Origin: Ancylobacter radicis
GTDB lineage: Bacteria; Pseudomonadota; Alphaproteobacteria; Rhizobiales; Xanthobacteraceae
DNA: 64,000 bases
Direction: 5' to 3'
NCBI RefSeq assembly: GCF_018449475.1
Contig: NZ_JAHCQH010000015.1
Span: 1-64,000, forward strand
Part shown: one piece after another, positions 51,632 through 60,788 of the stretch
How positions within the stretch are numbered: position 1 is the first letter of the stretch
Layout: every line of letters starts with the position of its first letter
Made by a program: the position numbers and the translations under genes
The notes under the pieces: generated by a model
Told to the model about the DNA's origin: nothing
Seen by the model: the letters and a program-made list of their open reading frames with translations, nothing else
Database searches by the model: none

Positions 51632-52390
51632 TTAGTCGTCCGCGCCGTAGCGGTGCAGCTCGGCGCCGCGCGTCTTCAGCCATGCCTCGGCCTGCGCGCG
51701 GGCGGGGAACAGCCGGTCCACCGTCGCCCAGAAGCGCGGGCCGTGGTTCATCTCCCGGCGATGCGCCACCTCATGGGCGGCGAGATAGTCGAGCACGAAG
51801 GCGGGCGCGAAGATCAGCCGCCAGGAATAGGACAGCGCCCCCTTGGCCGAGCAGGAGCCCCAGCGGCTCGCCGTGTCGCGCAGGGTGACGCGGGTGATGC
51901 TCACCCCGAGCGCGGCGGCATGGCGGCGCGAGGCTTCCAGCAGATCGCGCCTGGCCTCGCGCTTGAGAAAATCGGTGACGCGGCGGCCGACATGGGCGAC
52001 CTCGCCGGCGACGCACAGCGCCGGCCCGCCCTCGACCTGCCCAACCCAGACCGTGCCGCGCGCCTCGGGAACATGGAGGATGGGATGGGGAATGCCGCGC
52101 AGCGGGATCACCGCGCCGGGCAGAAACGCCACCGCCTGCGGCAGCCGGTCCAGCCGCAGCTTGATCCAGCCGGCGTGGCGGCGGGCAAAATCATAGGCTT
52201 CGTTGACGGTGCCGCGCGCCGGCAGGGTCAGCACCACATCGCGCGTGGCCGCGCGCACACGCAGCGTATAGCGGCGGGCGCGGAGGTTGCGGCGCAGGGT
52301 GACGAGAATTTCCTCCACGCCAACCCGCACGCGAAAGGTCGCGGGTTCGGTCGCGGTGGCAGGTGAAGGCTGCGCGGGGCGGAAAAGCAT
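51632..52390 (-). CDS. M48-type zinc metalloprotease (YgjP/DUF45 family)
   Basis: A 252-residue soluble protein of the YgjP/SprT-like DUF45 group. The zinc site is visible in YLAAHEVAHRREMNHGPRFWATVDRLFP (HExxH as HEVAH, with a third His in NHGPRF). The N-terminal strand-rich domain includes RRYTLRVRAATRDVVLTLPARGT, and the middle has the DTASRWGSCSAKGALSYSWRL block typical of the family. The substrate is unknown. Convergent with the PBP gene, 19 bp apart. Confidence 0.9.
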   Translation of the reverse strand: MLFRPAQPSPATATEPATFRVRVGVEEILVTLRRNLRARRYTLRVRAATRDVVLTLPARGTVNEAYDFARRHAGWIKLRLDRLPQAVAFLPGAVIPLRGIPHPILHVPEARGTVWVGQVEGGPALCVAGEVAHVGRRVTDFLKREARRDLLEASRRHAAALGVSITRVTLRDTASRWGSCSAKGALSYSWRLIFAPAFVLDYLAAHEVAHRREMNHGPRFWATVDRLFPARAQAEAWLKTRGAELHRYGADD

Positions 52391-52515
52391 CAGTCCACCG
52401 GGCCGGGGAATCCGGGCGCCATTATGACGCCTCGCGGGCCTCGCGCCAGACGCAGATTGCCGCGCGGCTCAGCGGAAGGCGCCGGATAGCCGGCGCCCTG
52501 TGCCGCCGCGTCGCT

Positions 52516-53019
52516 TCAGCGCGCCAGACGGCGGCGGTTGCGGTCCTGCACCGGCTGATAGGCGATGCGGGCGTGATAGGCGCAATAGGGCAGGCCCGTC
52601 TTGGTGCGGCTGCCGCAATAGAAGAAATCGGCCTTGCCGGGATCGCCCACCGGCCAGCGGCAGGTGAACTCGGTCAGGTTGAGGATGGAGCAGCGGTCCG
52701 CCATCGGCACCACATTGGAGACCGGATCGGGCATCTCCATGGGCTCCGGCTCCACCACCGGGTGGTACACCGGCGCCAGCGCCGTGTTGCCCTGCACCAT
52801 GGGACGGGGGGCCGCGCCGGGCGCCACCGGGCGCGGCTTGCGCGGACGGGGCGCGGCGGCGGCAACGGCCTTGGCACGGCCCGACAGGCCGAGCCGGTGA
52901 ACCTTGCCGATCACGGCGTTGCGGGTGACGCCACCCAGCTCCGCGGCGATCTGGCTGGCCGAGAGCCCTTCGGACCAGAGTTTCTTGAGCAGCTCGACGC
53001 GCTCGTCCGTCCAGTTCAT
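52516..53019 (-). CDS. gcrA: GcrA cell cycle regulator
   Basis: GcrA binds sigma-70 and methylated GANTC sites to activate cell-cycle genes in alphaproteobacteria. The 167-residue protein opens MNWTDERVELLKKLWSEGLS. Its helix-turn-helix ASQIAAELGGVTRNAVIGKVHRLGLSGR is followed by a Pro/Ala-rich linker and the C-terminal sigma-binding domain SILNLTEFTCRWPVGDPG...FFYCGSRTKTGLPYCAYHARIAYQP. AAGGAGG precedes the ATG at 53019. Four GANTC sites lie 155-260 bp upstream. It stands divergent from argD-argF, a conserved neighbour. Confidence 0.96.
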   Translation of the reverse strand: MNWTDERVELLKKLWSEGLSASQIAAELGGVTRNAVIGKVHRLGLSGRAKAVAAAAPRPRKPRPVAPGAAPRPMVQGNTALAPVYHPVVEPEPMEMPDPVSNVVPMADRCSILNLTEFTCRWPVGDPGKADFFYCGSRTKTGLPYCAYHARIAYQPVQDRNRRRLAR

Positions 53020-53173
53020 CGCTGTGCCTCCTTCGCGCTCGTCGTTCCACAGGCGGAATCCCGCAGCATTCCGGCCAAGCGGGCTTGGCCGAGATGGAAC
53101 GCCGCTAACGCCACTAGGGAAGGCCGCCGCACGAGATGTCGTATCTGACGAGGAGAAGGCTACAATATGCGCG

Positions 53174-53278
53174 GACTCACGGACAGTAGGTTCACGTCCG
53201 AAACGATTGTTTTCCCCAGTTGAGAGTCCGCGCCGCAACACTTGGGAAAGGATATGAGTCGGATCAATAACTTGAGTC
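53174..53278. promoter_or_regulatory. Cluster of four GANTC (CcrM) sites upstream of gcrA
   Basis: GACTC at 53174-53178 and GAGTC at 53224-53228, 53256-53260 and 53274-53278: four sites in 105 bp, where I would expect about one per 300 bp from base composition. CcrM methylates GANTC, and GcrA reads that methylation. The next ~270 bp (53279-53546) holds no convincing gene; I see only GC-rich sequence with small hairpins. Confidence 0.65.
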
Positions 53279-53546
53279 GCGCGCGCCGAACAGCCTCGCC
53301 GGGCCTCGTCCACAGCGAGCGGTAATCCGCTCTGGATGCGCCGTGAAATGCCAGCCCCACGCTCCCTGTCCTTTGGGGCCGCGCAAGCGGGGCGAGGCCA
53401 TAGAGCCACGCGGCCCGGCCCGATCCGCTCCTGGACAGCGCCGTGATGGTGCCGCCCCTCGGCGCCCCGGCCGGTGTTCGAGGCCGAGCCGGAGCGAAAT
53501 ACGGCGCACCGGCCGCCGCTTCTGCATTTGCAGCCGGTGCGCAATA

Positions 53547-53574
53547 TTGACCCTCAAGGGTTCTTCTATAAAAT
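53547..53574 (+). promoter_or_regulatory. Sigma-70-type promoter of argD
   Basis: TTGACC (53547-53552), 16 bp, TAAAAT (53569-53574). A start of transcription near 53580 would place the hairpin at 53588 almost at the 5' end of the mRNA. Confidence 0.55.
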
Positions 53575-53587
53575 CCGCGATCTCGGG

Positions 53588-53621
53588 TGCCGCCCCCGCA
53601 AGGGCGGCACGTTTCGTTTTT
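53588..53621 (+). terminator. Leader hairpin with T-run just before argD
   Basis: TGCCGCCC (53588-53595) pairs perfectly with GGGCGGCA (53602-53609) around CCGCAA, followed by CGTTTCGTTTTT. It has the shape of a rho-independent terminator but lies between the predicted argD promoter and argD, so it is a candidate attenuator or mRNA 5' stabiliser. Confidence 0.6.
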
Positions 53622-53675
53622 GGACCTGCCCATGTCTGATCGCGTGGGTGCATGAAGAAGAGATGGAGGGGAGTG

Positions 53676-54884
53676 GTGATCGACCCCGTCCTGCCGACCT
53701 ATAACCGTGTGAACCTCGTATTCGAGCGGGGCGAAGGCGCCTGGCTGTTCACGCGCGACGGGCAGCGATATCTCGACTTCACCGCCGGCATTGCCGTGAA
53801 CGTGCTGGGCCACGCCCATCCGCACCTCGTCGCCGCGCTCACCGAGCAGGCCGGCAAGCTCTGGCACATCTCGAACGTGTTCCGCATCGAAGGCGGCGAG
53901 CGGCTGGCCAATCGCCTCATCGAGGCGACTTTCGCCGACACCATGTTCTTCACCAATTCGGGTGCGGAAGCCCTTGAATGCGCGATCAAGATGGCGCGCA
54001 GATACCACTTCGCCAGCGGCCATCCCGAGCGCAACCGCATCATCGCCTTCAACGGCGCTTTCCATGGCCGTACGCTGGCGACCATCGCCGCCGCCGGCAA
54101 CGCGAAATATCTCGAAGGCTTCGGCCCGGACATGCCGGGCTTCGACCATGTGCCGTTCGGCGATCTTGAGGCGGTGAAGGCCGCCATCACGCCGGAGACC
54201 GCCGGCATCCTGATCGAGCCGGTGCAGGGCGAGGGCGGCGTGCGCTCGGCCTCCTGGTCCTTCCTGCGCGAGCTGCGCGACTTGTGCGACGCCCATGGCA
54301 TCCTGCTGATGCTGGACGAGGTACAGTGCGGCGTCGGGCGCACCGGCCGGTTCTTCGCCCATGAATGGGCCGGCATCACGCCGGACATCATGGCGGTGGC
54401 CAAGGGCATTGGCGGCGGCTTCCCGGTCGGCGCGTGCCTGGCCACGGAAGAGGCCGCCAAGGGCATGACCGCCGGCACGCATGGTTCCACCTATGGCGGC
54501 AACCCGCTCGCCATGAGCGTCGCCAATGCGGTGCTCGACGTGGTGCTGGCCGACGGCTTCATGGAGCAGGTGCAGGCCACCGCGGGCCGGCTGCGCCAGA
54601 AGCTGGCCGAGCTGAAGGACAGCCACCCGCAGGTGATCGCCGAAATTCGCGGCGAGGGCCTGCTGCTCGGCCTGCGCACCCATGTGCCCAATACCGACCT
54701 CATCGCCGCCCTGCGCGAGGAAGGCATGCTCGTGCCCGGCGCCAGCGACAATGTGGTCCGTCTCCTGCCGCCGCTGACCATTGGCGACGAGGAGATCGAG
54801 GCGGCCTTCACCCGGCTCGACGCCGCCTGCACGAAAATCGAGAGCGGCCTCAAGGTCGCTGCCGTGAAGGGAGCGGCCGCATGA
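53676..54884 (+). CDS. argD: Acetylornithine aminotransferase
   Basis: ArgD makes N-acetylornithine in arginine synthesis with pyridoxal phosphate; many also act in lysine synthesis. About 402 residues from the GTG at 53676, which has GGAGGGG just upstream; an ATG at 53652 lacks a ribosome binding site. Motifs: [58 protein letters not shown] and the PLP lysine in [15 protein letters not shown]. The stop overlaps the argF start (ATGA), so the two are translationally coupled. Confidence 0.95.
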   Translation: MIDPVLPTYNRVNLVFERGEGAWLFTRDGQRYLDFTAGIAVNVLGHAHPHLVAALTEQAGKLWHISNVFRIEGGERLANRLIEATFADTMFFTNSGAEALECAIKMARRYHFASGHPERNRIIAFNGAFHGRTLATIAAAGNAKYLEGFGPDMPGFDHVPFGDLEAVKAAITPETAGILIEPVQGEGGVRSASWSFLRELRDLCDAHGILLMLDEVQCGVGRTGRFFAHEWAGITPDIMAVAKGIGGGFPVGACLATEEAAKGMTAGTHGSTYGGNPLAMSVANAVLDVVLADGFMEQVQATAGRLRQKLAELKDSHPQVIAEIRGEGLLLGLRTHVPNTDLIAALREEGMLVPGASDNVVRLLPPLTIGDEEIEAAFTRLDAACTKIESGLKVAAVKGAAA

Positions 54885-55828
54885 GCGCGAACAACGGAGC
54901 CACGGGCAGCACCGTGAAGCATTTCCTCGACCTCGATGTGCTCAGCGCGGACGAGCTGCGCGCCTTGATGCGCTTCTCGCACGATCTCAAGAGCCGCCGC
55001 CGCGAGGTTGCCGCCGAAAAGCCGTTTGCCGGCAAGGTGCTGGCAATGGTGTTCGACCAGCCCTCGACGCGCACGCGCATTTCCTTCGATGTCGCGATGC
55101 GCCAGCTCGGCGGCGAGACGATCATGCTGACCGGCGCGGAGATGCAGCTCGGCCGCGGCGAGACCATCGCCGACACGGCCAAGGTGCTCTCGCGCTATGT
55201 CGACGCGATCATGATCCGCATCCTCGACCATGAGGCGCTCGAAGAACTCGCCGCCTATGCCAGCGTGCCGGTGATCAACGGGCTGACCCGCGAGTCCCAT
55301 CCCTGCCAGATCATGGCGGATGTGATGACCTTCGAGGAGCACAAGGGCCCGATCGCCGGGCGCACCGTGGCCTGGACCGGCGACGCCAACAATGTGCTCA
55401 CCTCCTGGGTCCACGCGGCGCAGCGTTTCGACTTCGCGCTGAACGTGGCCACCCCGCCGGAACTCGCGCCGCGCCCCGCCCTGATCGACTGGGCGCGCAG
55501 CACCGGCGCCAAGGTCCGATTCGGCCACAGCGCCGAGGAAGCGGTGGAGGGCGCGGATTGCGTCGTCACCGATACCTGGGTGTCGATGGGCGATGCCGAG
55601 ACCGAGCGCCGGCACAATCTGCTCCAGCCCTATCAGGTCAATGGCGGGCTGATGCGGCGCGCCGCCAGCGACGCCATCTTCATGCATTGCCTGCCGGCCC
55701 ATCGCGGCGAGGAAGTCACCGACGAGGTGATGGACGGCCCGCAATCGGTGGTGTTCGACGAGGCGGAGAACCGGCTGCACGCGCAGAAGGGCATCCTCGC
55801 CTGGTGCCTCGAGGGCGCGGCGGCCTGA
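54881..55828 (+). CDS. argF: Ornithine carbamoyltransferase
   Basis: ArgF joins carbamoyl phosphate and ornithine to citrulline. The 315-residue protein has [16 protein letters not shown], the carbamoyl-phosphate site [33 protein letters not shown], the [11 protein letters not shown] ornithine loop, [10 protein letters not shown] and the late [11 protein letters not shown]. It starts at 54881, overlapping argD by 4 bp. Together with argE on the opposite strand at 57.5 kb, three arginine steps are clustered here. Confidence 0.97.
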   Translation: MSANNGATGSTVKHFLDLDVLSADELRALMRFSHDLKSRRREVAAEKPFAGKVLAMVFDQPSTRTRISFDVAMRQLGGETIMLTGAEMQLGRGETIADTAKVLSRYVDAIMIRILDHEALEELAAYASVPVINGLTRESHPCQIMADVMTFEEHKGPIAGRTVAWTGDANNVLTSWVHAAQRFDFALNVATPPELAPRPALIDWARSTGAKVRFGHSAEEAVEGADCVVTDTWVSMGDAETERRHNLLQPYQVNGGLMRRAASDAIFMHCLPAHRGEEVTDEVMDGPQSVVFDEAENRLHAQKGILAWCLEGAAA

Positions 55829-55843
55829 GGCTACTCATTCGAG

Positions 55844-55926
55844 CGTCATCCCGGCGCCAACGCGCGACCGGGATCGCTCAGCCTGTGGCTGGCGAGCCCG
55901 GACCGGCTCGCGGGTCCGGGGTGACG
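55844..55926. repeat. Palindromic repeat between argF and hslO
   Basis: GCGTCATCCCGGCGCC at the left (55843 on) faces GGGTCCGGGGTGACGC ending about 55927, with internal hairpins (e.g. GAGCCCGGACCGGCTCGCGGG). It is another GTCATCC-type mosaic element in the 172-bp gap. Confidence 0.65.
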
Positions 55927-56000
55927 CAGCGTCGTGGCGCACCCCTTGGCGGGGCGCCCCCTCGCGAAACTCCACCCTCGCACCCATATGGGCCGGCGAC

Positions 56001-57026
56001 ATGACAGCACATACCGAACCCCATACCCGCCCGCCCGCCGCTGAAGCGGTGGACGACCGCGTCACCCCCTTTCACGTCGACGGGCTCGACGTGCGCGGGC
56101 GCGTGGTGCGCCTCGGCACGGCGCTCGATGCCGTGCTCGCCCATCATGACTATCCCCCGGCGGTCAAGCGCCTGCTCGGCGAGGCGGTGGCGCTCACCGT
56201 CCTGCTCGGCTCGACGCTGAAGATCACCGGCCGCTTCATCCTGCAGACCCGCACGGACGGGCCGGTCGACCTGCTGGTGGTGGATTTCACCGCCCCGCAG
56301 GATGTGCGCGCCTATGCCCGCTTCAATGCCGAGCGGCTGGCCGCCATGCAGGCCGCCGGACGGGGCGGCGACAGCGCCGCGCTGCTCGGCCATGGCCATC
56401 TGGCGATGACCATCGACCAGGGGCTCAGCGTCAACCGCTATCAGGGCGTGGTGGCGCTGGAAGGGGCCGGGCTGGAAGCCGCCGCGCACCAGTATTTCAC
56501 CCAGTCCGAGCAGATCCCGACCCGCGTGCGCCTCGCCGTCGCCGAGGAGATGCATCCCGGCGGCGCCGCCTCCTCCTGGCGCGCCGGCGGGCTGATGGTG
56601 CAGTTCCTGCCCACCGAGGGCGGGCATCTGCGCCCGGTCGACCTGCACCCCGGCGACGCGCCGGAAGGCACCGCGCTGCCGCAGGCGGAAGAAGAAGACG
56701 CCTGGATGGAGGCGCAGTCGCTGGTGGCGACGCTGGAGGATATCGAGCTGGTGGACAGCGACCTGTCCAGCGAAAGGCTGCTCTACCGCCTGTTCCACGA
56801 GCGCGGCGTGCGGGTGTTCGAGGCCGAGAACGTGGTCGCCCGCTGCTCCTGCTCGCAGGAGCGGGTGATGAACGTGCTCTCCAGCTTCTCGCGCGAGGAG
56901 CGCGACACGCTGGTCGAGGATGGCCGGATCACCGTCACCTGCGAATTCTGCGGCCGGAACTACGGCTTCCGGGCGGAAGAGGTGATGGGCGCGGACGAGG
57001 CCGACGAGGCCTCCGCCGCGAACTGA
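56001..57026 (+). CDS. hslO: Redox-regulated chaperone Hsp33
   Basis: Hsp33 is a cytoplasmic holdase switched on by oxidation of a zinc-bound cysteine cluster. The 341-residue protein has the N-terminal domain (FHVDGLDVRGRVVRLGTALD, VALTVLLGSTLKITGRFILQ, VDLLVVDFT). The C-terminal redox switch has CSCSQERV and CEFCGRNY, giving the C-x-C and C-x2-C zinc ligands. The Pro/Glu-rich linker before them is complete. It follows argF with a repeat in between, a gene order common in Rhizobiales. Confidence 0.96.
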   Translation: MTAHTEPHTRPPAAEAVDDRVTPFHVDGLDVRGRVVRLGTALDAVLAHHDYPPAVKRLLGEAVALTVLLGSTLKITGRFILQTRTDGPVDLLVVDFTAPQDVRAYARFNAERLAAMQAAGRGGDSAALLGHGHLAMTIDQGLSVNRYQGVVALEGAGLEAAAHQYFTQSEQIPTRVRLAVAEEMHPGGAASSWRAGGLMVQFLPTEGGHLRPVDLHPGDAPEGTALPQAEEEDAWMEAQSLVATLEDIELVDSDLSSERLLYRLFHERGVRVFEAENVVARCSCSQERVMNVLSSFSREERDTLVEDGRITVTCEFCGRNYGFRAEEVMGADEADEASAAN

Positions 57027-57034
57027 CGGGCGAC

Positions 57035-57464
57035 GTCATGGCCGGGCTTGGCCCGGCCATCCACGACTTCCCTCTCGTCGCGCCCGGTCCAAGTCGTGGA
57101 TCCCCGGGCCGAGCCCGGGGATGACGGCGTTCTGAGATGTGCAGGGCATGACAGCCGTCCTTCGAGGCTCGCTGCGCTCGCACCTCAGGATGACGTTGTT
57201 CTTGGAAGCCAAAACGTCCCGTCATGCTGAGGTGCCCGGCGGCAGCCGGGCCTCGAAGCACGCAGGCACGTCACCGTCATCCCGGCCGCCATCCCCGCAC
57301 ACCGTCATGGCCGGGCTTGGTCCGGCCATCCACGACTTCCTCGTCGCGCCCGGCCCAAGTCGTGGATCCCCGGGCCGAGCCCGGGGATGACGGCGTAAGG
57401 GCGGGAACCGCGTGAGCGAAGGCGGCATGCGATCCCGGATCGGCCTTTGGCCGTCCGGGATGAC
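57035..57464. repeat. Large cluster of mixed palindromic repeats (mosaic element)
   Basis: This 458-bp gap is almost wholly repeats. Two near-identical composite units lie at 57035-57127 and 57304-57391 (GTCATGGCCGGGCTTG ... AAGTCGTGGATCCCCGGGCCGAGCCCGGGGATGAC). Between them is a facing pair of the CTCAGGATGAC/GTCATGCTGAGG type (57158-57194 and 57221-57262). A further palindrome lies at 57430-57464 (CGATCCCGGATCGG...GTCCGGGATGAC). No gene is present. Confidence 0.85.
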
Positions 57465-57484
57465 ACGTTTTCAACGCAAAGCCC

Positions 57485-58648
57485 CTACCCCGCGCACTCC
57501 GCGATCAGCCCGGTGAGGAACCGCTCGCAGGCGCGCAGCTGGCTCACCTCGATGAACTCATCGGGCTTGTGCGCCTGGTCGATCGAGCCCGGCCCGCAGA
57601 TCACGGTCGGGATGCCCTGCGCCTGAAAATGCCCGCCCTCCGTGCCATAGGCGACGGTGTGGGTGCGGTTCTGCCCGGCGAGGCGCAGCGCCAGAAGCTC
57701 GGCCGGCGAGCCGGTCTGCGGCGCCAGCGGGGGGACCTTGTAGATGAAATCGGTGGTGATGGCGGCTTCCGGCGCGCTGGCCCGCAGCTTCGGCAGCACG
57801 GTGCCCTCGGCGAAGGCCATGAAGCGCGCCAGCAGCGCCTCTTCGTCGAAATCGGGCAGGCCGCGCAGGTTCCAGCGCAGCGCGCATTGGCGCGGCACGA
57901 TGTTGCCGGCCGTGCCGCCCTCGATCACCGTCACCTGAAGCGTGGTGTTGGGCGGATCGAAACGCCCGCTGGGATCGCCGGTCGCGATCAGCTCGGCGCG
58001 CATACGGTCCAGCTCGCCGATCAGCTCGGCGGCCGCGAAGATGGCGTTGGCGCCGAGCTGCGGCATGGAGGAATGCGCCTCGCGCCCGGTCACCGTCGTC
58101 ATATAGGCGATGCCGGATTTATGCGCGTCCACCACCCGCATCGAGGTCGGTTCGCCGACGATGCACGCGCGGGGAAGCGGCAGGTCGACGCCGAGCCGGC
58201 GCACCGCCGGGACGACGCCGGTGCAGCCGATCTCCTCGTCATAGGAGACCAGAAGATGAATCGGCGTCGCAAGCGTCGCCGCCGCCATCTGCGGCACCAT
58301 GGCGAGGCAGGTGGCGATGAAGCCCTTCATGTCGCAGGCGCCGCGCCCATAGACGCGATCGTCCTTGGGCGTCAGGGTGAAGGGGTCGCTGGTCCAGGGC
58401 TGGCCGTCGACCGGCACCACGTCGGAATGGCCGGACAGGCACACCCCGCCCATGCCCTTCGGGCCGATCGTGGCGAACAGGCTCGCCTTTTCCCCGCTCT
58501 CGCTCGGGATCGTCACGCTCTCCACGCCATAGGCGGCGAGGTAGTCGCGCACGAAGGCGATGAGATCGAGATTGGAATTGCGACTGGTGGTGTCGAAGGC
58601 GACCAGATAGGCGAGCAGTTCCTCGGTCGTCGTTCGTCCGGCAAGCAT
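57485..58648 (-). CDS. argE: Acetylornithine deacetylase
   Basis: ArgE, an M20-family zinc hydrolase, removes acetyl from N-acetylornithine. The 387-residue protein has LSGHSDVVPVDGQPW (metal-binding His and Asp), YGRGACDMKGFIA (bridging Asp), LLVSYDEEIGCTG (catalytic Glu pair), CIVGEPTSMRVVDAHKS and the late TEGGHFQAQGIPTVICGPGSI. The dimerisation domain has REAHSSMPQLGANAI. Its place near argD-argF supports the acetylornithine role over other M20 peptidases. Confidence 0.92.
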   Translation of the reverse strand: MLAGRTTTEELLAYLVAFDTTSRNSNLDLIAFVRDYLAAYGVESVTIPSESGEKASLFATIGPKGMGGVCLSGHSDVVPVDGQPWTSDPFTLTPKDDRVYGRGACDMKGFIATCLAMVPQMAAATLATPIHLLVSYDEEIGCTGVVPAVRRLGVDLPLPRACIVGEPTSMRVVDAHKSGIAYMTTVTGREAHSSMPQLGANAIFAAAELIGELDRMRAELIATGDPSGRFDPPNTTLQVTVIEGGTAGNIVPRQCALRWNLRGLPDFDEEALLARFMAFAEGTVLPKLRASAPEAAITTDFIYKVPPLAPQTGSPAELLALRLAGQNRTHTVAYGTEGGHFQAQGIPTVICGPGSIDQAHKPDEFIEVSQLRACERFLTGLIAECAG

Positions 58649-58706
58649 GAAGGGATCCCCGTCGCGGTCAGACTACCAGCATAAAGGGGTTTGCTGCAGC
58701 GCCCAA

Positions 58707-60158
58707 CTAGCGCCGCCAGAAACTCGGCAGGATCAGCACGAGAACGGTGAACAATTCGAGCCGGCCCAGCAGCATGGCGAAGGAGAGCAGCCAGATCACG
58801 CTGTCCGGCAGGCCGGCGAAGTTCATGGCGGGGCCCACGATCGGGCCAAGGCCGGGGCCGACATTGGCCAGCGACGTAATGGTCGCCGACAGCGCCGTGA
58901 TGAGATCGAAACCCAGCGCGTTGATGGCGATGGCGATGATGAGAAAGCTCGCCAGATAGAGGAAGGCGAAGGAGAGCACCGAGGCGACCACATCGTCGCC
59001 GATCGGCTGGCCGCCATAGCGCACGGGGAACACCCCGTTCGGGTAGATGATGCGCCGCAGATGCTGCGACAACGCCGAGCCGAGAATGGCGATGCGGAAG
59101 GTCTTCATGCCACCGGCGGTCGATCCGGTGCAAGCGCCGAGGAACATCACGACGAAGAACAGCGCGTCGCTCGGCGGGCCCCAGTTCGTGTAGTCCACCG
59201 TCACGAAGCCGGTGGTCGACATCAGCGTCACCACATTGAACAGCGCCTGACGCAGCGCCGTCTCGCCGAGAGCGATGCCGGCGCGCACCTGCTGAAAGGT
59301 CGAGATCAGCGTGAAGGTCGCGACCAGCGCGAGAAACAGGCGCACCTCGGTATTGGCGAACAGCCGGCTGAAATCGCCCGCCAGCACCCGCACATAGAGC
59401 ACGAAGGGCAGCGAGCCGGAGATCATGAAGAAGATCGCCGCATAGTCGATGGCCGGGCTCTTGAAGAAGCCGATCGAGGCGTCGTGGGTGGAGAAGCCGC
59501 CGGTCGAGATGGTCGCCATGGCATGCGCCACCGCGTCGAACACGCTCATGCCGAGAAAGGCATAGGTGAGCGCGCAGGCGAAGGTGAGCAGCAGATAGCT
59601 GCCGAGAATGCCCTTGGCCATCTGCGCCGCGCGCGGCAGCACCTTTTCGGATTTATCCGAGGATTCGGCGCGGAAAAGCTGCATCCCGCCGATGCGCAGC
59701 ATGGGCAGCAGCGCCATCGCCATGACGATGATGCCGATGCCGCCATACCAGTGCAGGAAGGCGCGCCAGATCAGCAGGCCCGGCGGGCGCGTGTCCAACC
59801 CCGAGATCACCGTGGCGCCGGTCGTGGTCAGCCCGCTCATCGCCTCGAAATAGGCATCGGTGAAGCTGAGGTCGCTTTCCGCCCACATGAAGGGAATGGC
59901 GGCGAAGGCCGAGAGCAGCACCCAGCTCGCGGCGGTCAGCACGAAGGCCTGGCGGATGCCGAGCCGTTCGACCTCGCTGGAGCGGCCCGCCAGCCAGAGC
60001 GACAGGCCGACGAAGACGGTGATGGCGGCAGCGGCGGCATAGGCGACGAAGTCAGGCTTGCCGGCGATGAGATCCACCAAGGCGGGGATCATCATCGTCG
60101 TACCGAGAACGGCGAGCAGCACGCCCAGAATGGCGGCGATCGGGCGCAGGTCGATCAC
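58707..60158 (-). CDS. trkH: TrkH family potassium uptake protein
   Basis: A 483-residue inner-membrane potassium translocator, used with a TrkA-type regulator. About eleven hydrophobic segments. The four pore-loop motifs are visible as AMSGLTTTGATVI, ATISTGGFSTHD, TLMSTTGFVTVDY and ATITSLANVGPGLG, each with the filter Gly. A conserved MFLGACTGSTAGGMKTFR stretch follows the third loop. No trkA is in the window. It starts at the ATG at 60158 and is flanked by argE (same strand) and apaG. Confidence 0.94.
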   Translation of the reverse strand: MIDLRPIAAILGVLLAVLGTTMMIPALVDLIAGKPDFVAYAAAAAITVFVGLSLWLAGRSSEVERLGIRQAFVLTAASWVLLSAFAAIPFMWAESDLSFTDAYFEAMSGLTTTGATVISGLDTRPPGLLIWRAFLHWYGGIGIIVMAMALLPMLRIGGMQLFRAESSDKSEKVLPRAAQMAKGILGSYLLLTFACALTYAFLGMSVFDAVAHAMATISTGGFSTHDASIGFFKSPAIDYAAIFFMISGSLPFVLYVRVLAGDFSRLFANTEVRLFLALVATFTLISTFQQVRAGIALGETALRQALFNVVTLMSTTGFVTVDYTNWGPPSDALFFVVMFLGACTGSTAGGMKTFRIAILGSALSQHLRRIIYPNGVFPVRYGGQPIGDDVVASVLSFAFLYLASFLIIAIAINALGFDLITALSATITSLANVGPGLGPIVGPAMNFAGLPDSVIWLLSFAMLLGRLELFTVLVLILPSFWRR

Positions 60159-60265
60159 GGTTGGGGCAGACTGTTGCTCAAGGCGGATGGCTCGGCAGGA
60201 GAGAAGGCGTCAGGCTGCGTGCAGCATAGCTGCTTCGCCCCGCCGCCGGAAGCGCGGCGCGCCGT

Positions 60266-60658
60266 TCAGTTCAGCGTGCGCGCGAGACCCGGCAGGTCGA
60301 GCGAGAAGGCCGGCACGACCGCGTCGAACATCTCGCCGGCCTGCGTCACCAGATGGTAGCTGCCTTCCATGATGCCGGTCGTGGTCGGCAGCGGCACGCC
60401 GCTGGTGTACTCGAAATGAGCGCCCGGCGGCAGCACCGGCTGCTCGCCCACCACGCCGGCCCCGCGCACTTCCTGCACCCGGCCGAGCGCGTCGGTGATA
60501 ATCCAGTGGCGCGCCCGCAACTGCACCGTGTCGATGCCGAGATTCACGATCTCGACCGTATAGGCCCAGAAATACTGGCCGCGCTCGGGGTCGGAACGTT
60601 CGGGGGCGAAGCGCGGCGTCACGGTCACCTGCACACCCCTTGTCGTCGCCCGATACAT
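60266..60658 (-). CDS. apaG: ApaG protein
   Basis: A 130-residue ApaG/DUF525 protein, linked to Co2+/Mg2+ tolerance and diadenosine metabolism in enterobacteria; its biochemical role is unsettled. The fold shows as VTVTPRFAPERSDPERGQYFWAYTVEIVN, TVQLRARHWIITDALGRVQEVRGAGVVGEQPVL, FEYTSGVPLPTTTGIMEGSYHL. The ATG at 60658 follows GGAGGG; longer reading is not family-like. Its neighbours metZ and dcd are a conserved set in Rhizobiales. Confidence 0.96.
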   Translation of the reverse strand: MYRATTRGVQVTVTPRFAPERSDPERGQYFWAYTVEIVNLGIDTVQLRARHWIITDALGRVQEVRGAGVVGEQPVLPPGAHFEYTSGVPLPTTTGIMEGSYHLVTQAGEMFDAVVPAFSLDLPGLARTLN

Positions 60659-60788
60659 GCGCGTCCCTCCATTCATCCGGCCTCTTATGAAAGGCGTTTG
60701 CTTCACAAGACAAGGCATTGGCGAGGGCAAGGCGGCGGCGTTCACGCGATCGTTTCGCGCGCCGCCGCCCGCCATGCGGCGCGGGCGC

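Noticed and set aside
53343..53639. 98-codon plus-strand frame in the gcrA-argD gap
   Set aside because: Cys/Arg-rich, runs through the predicted argD promoter and hairpin, and has no plausible start signal.
58647..60359. 570-codon plus-strand frame opposite trkH
   Set aside because: His/Arg/Gln-rich composition and no recognisable fold, while trkH is complete on the other strand.
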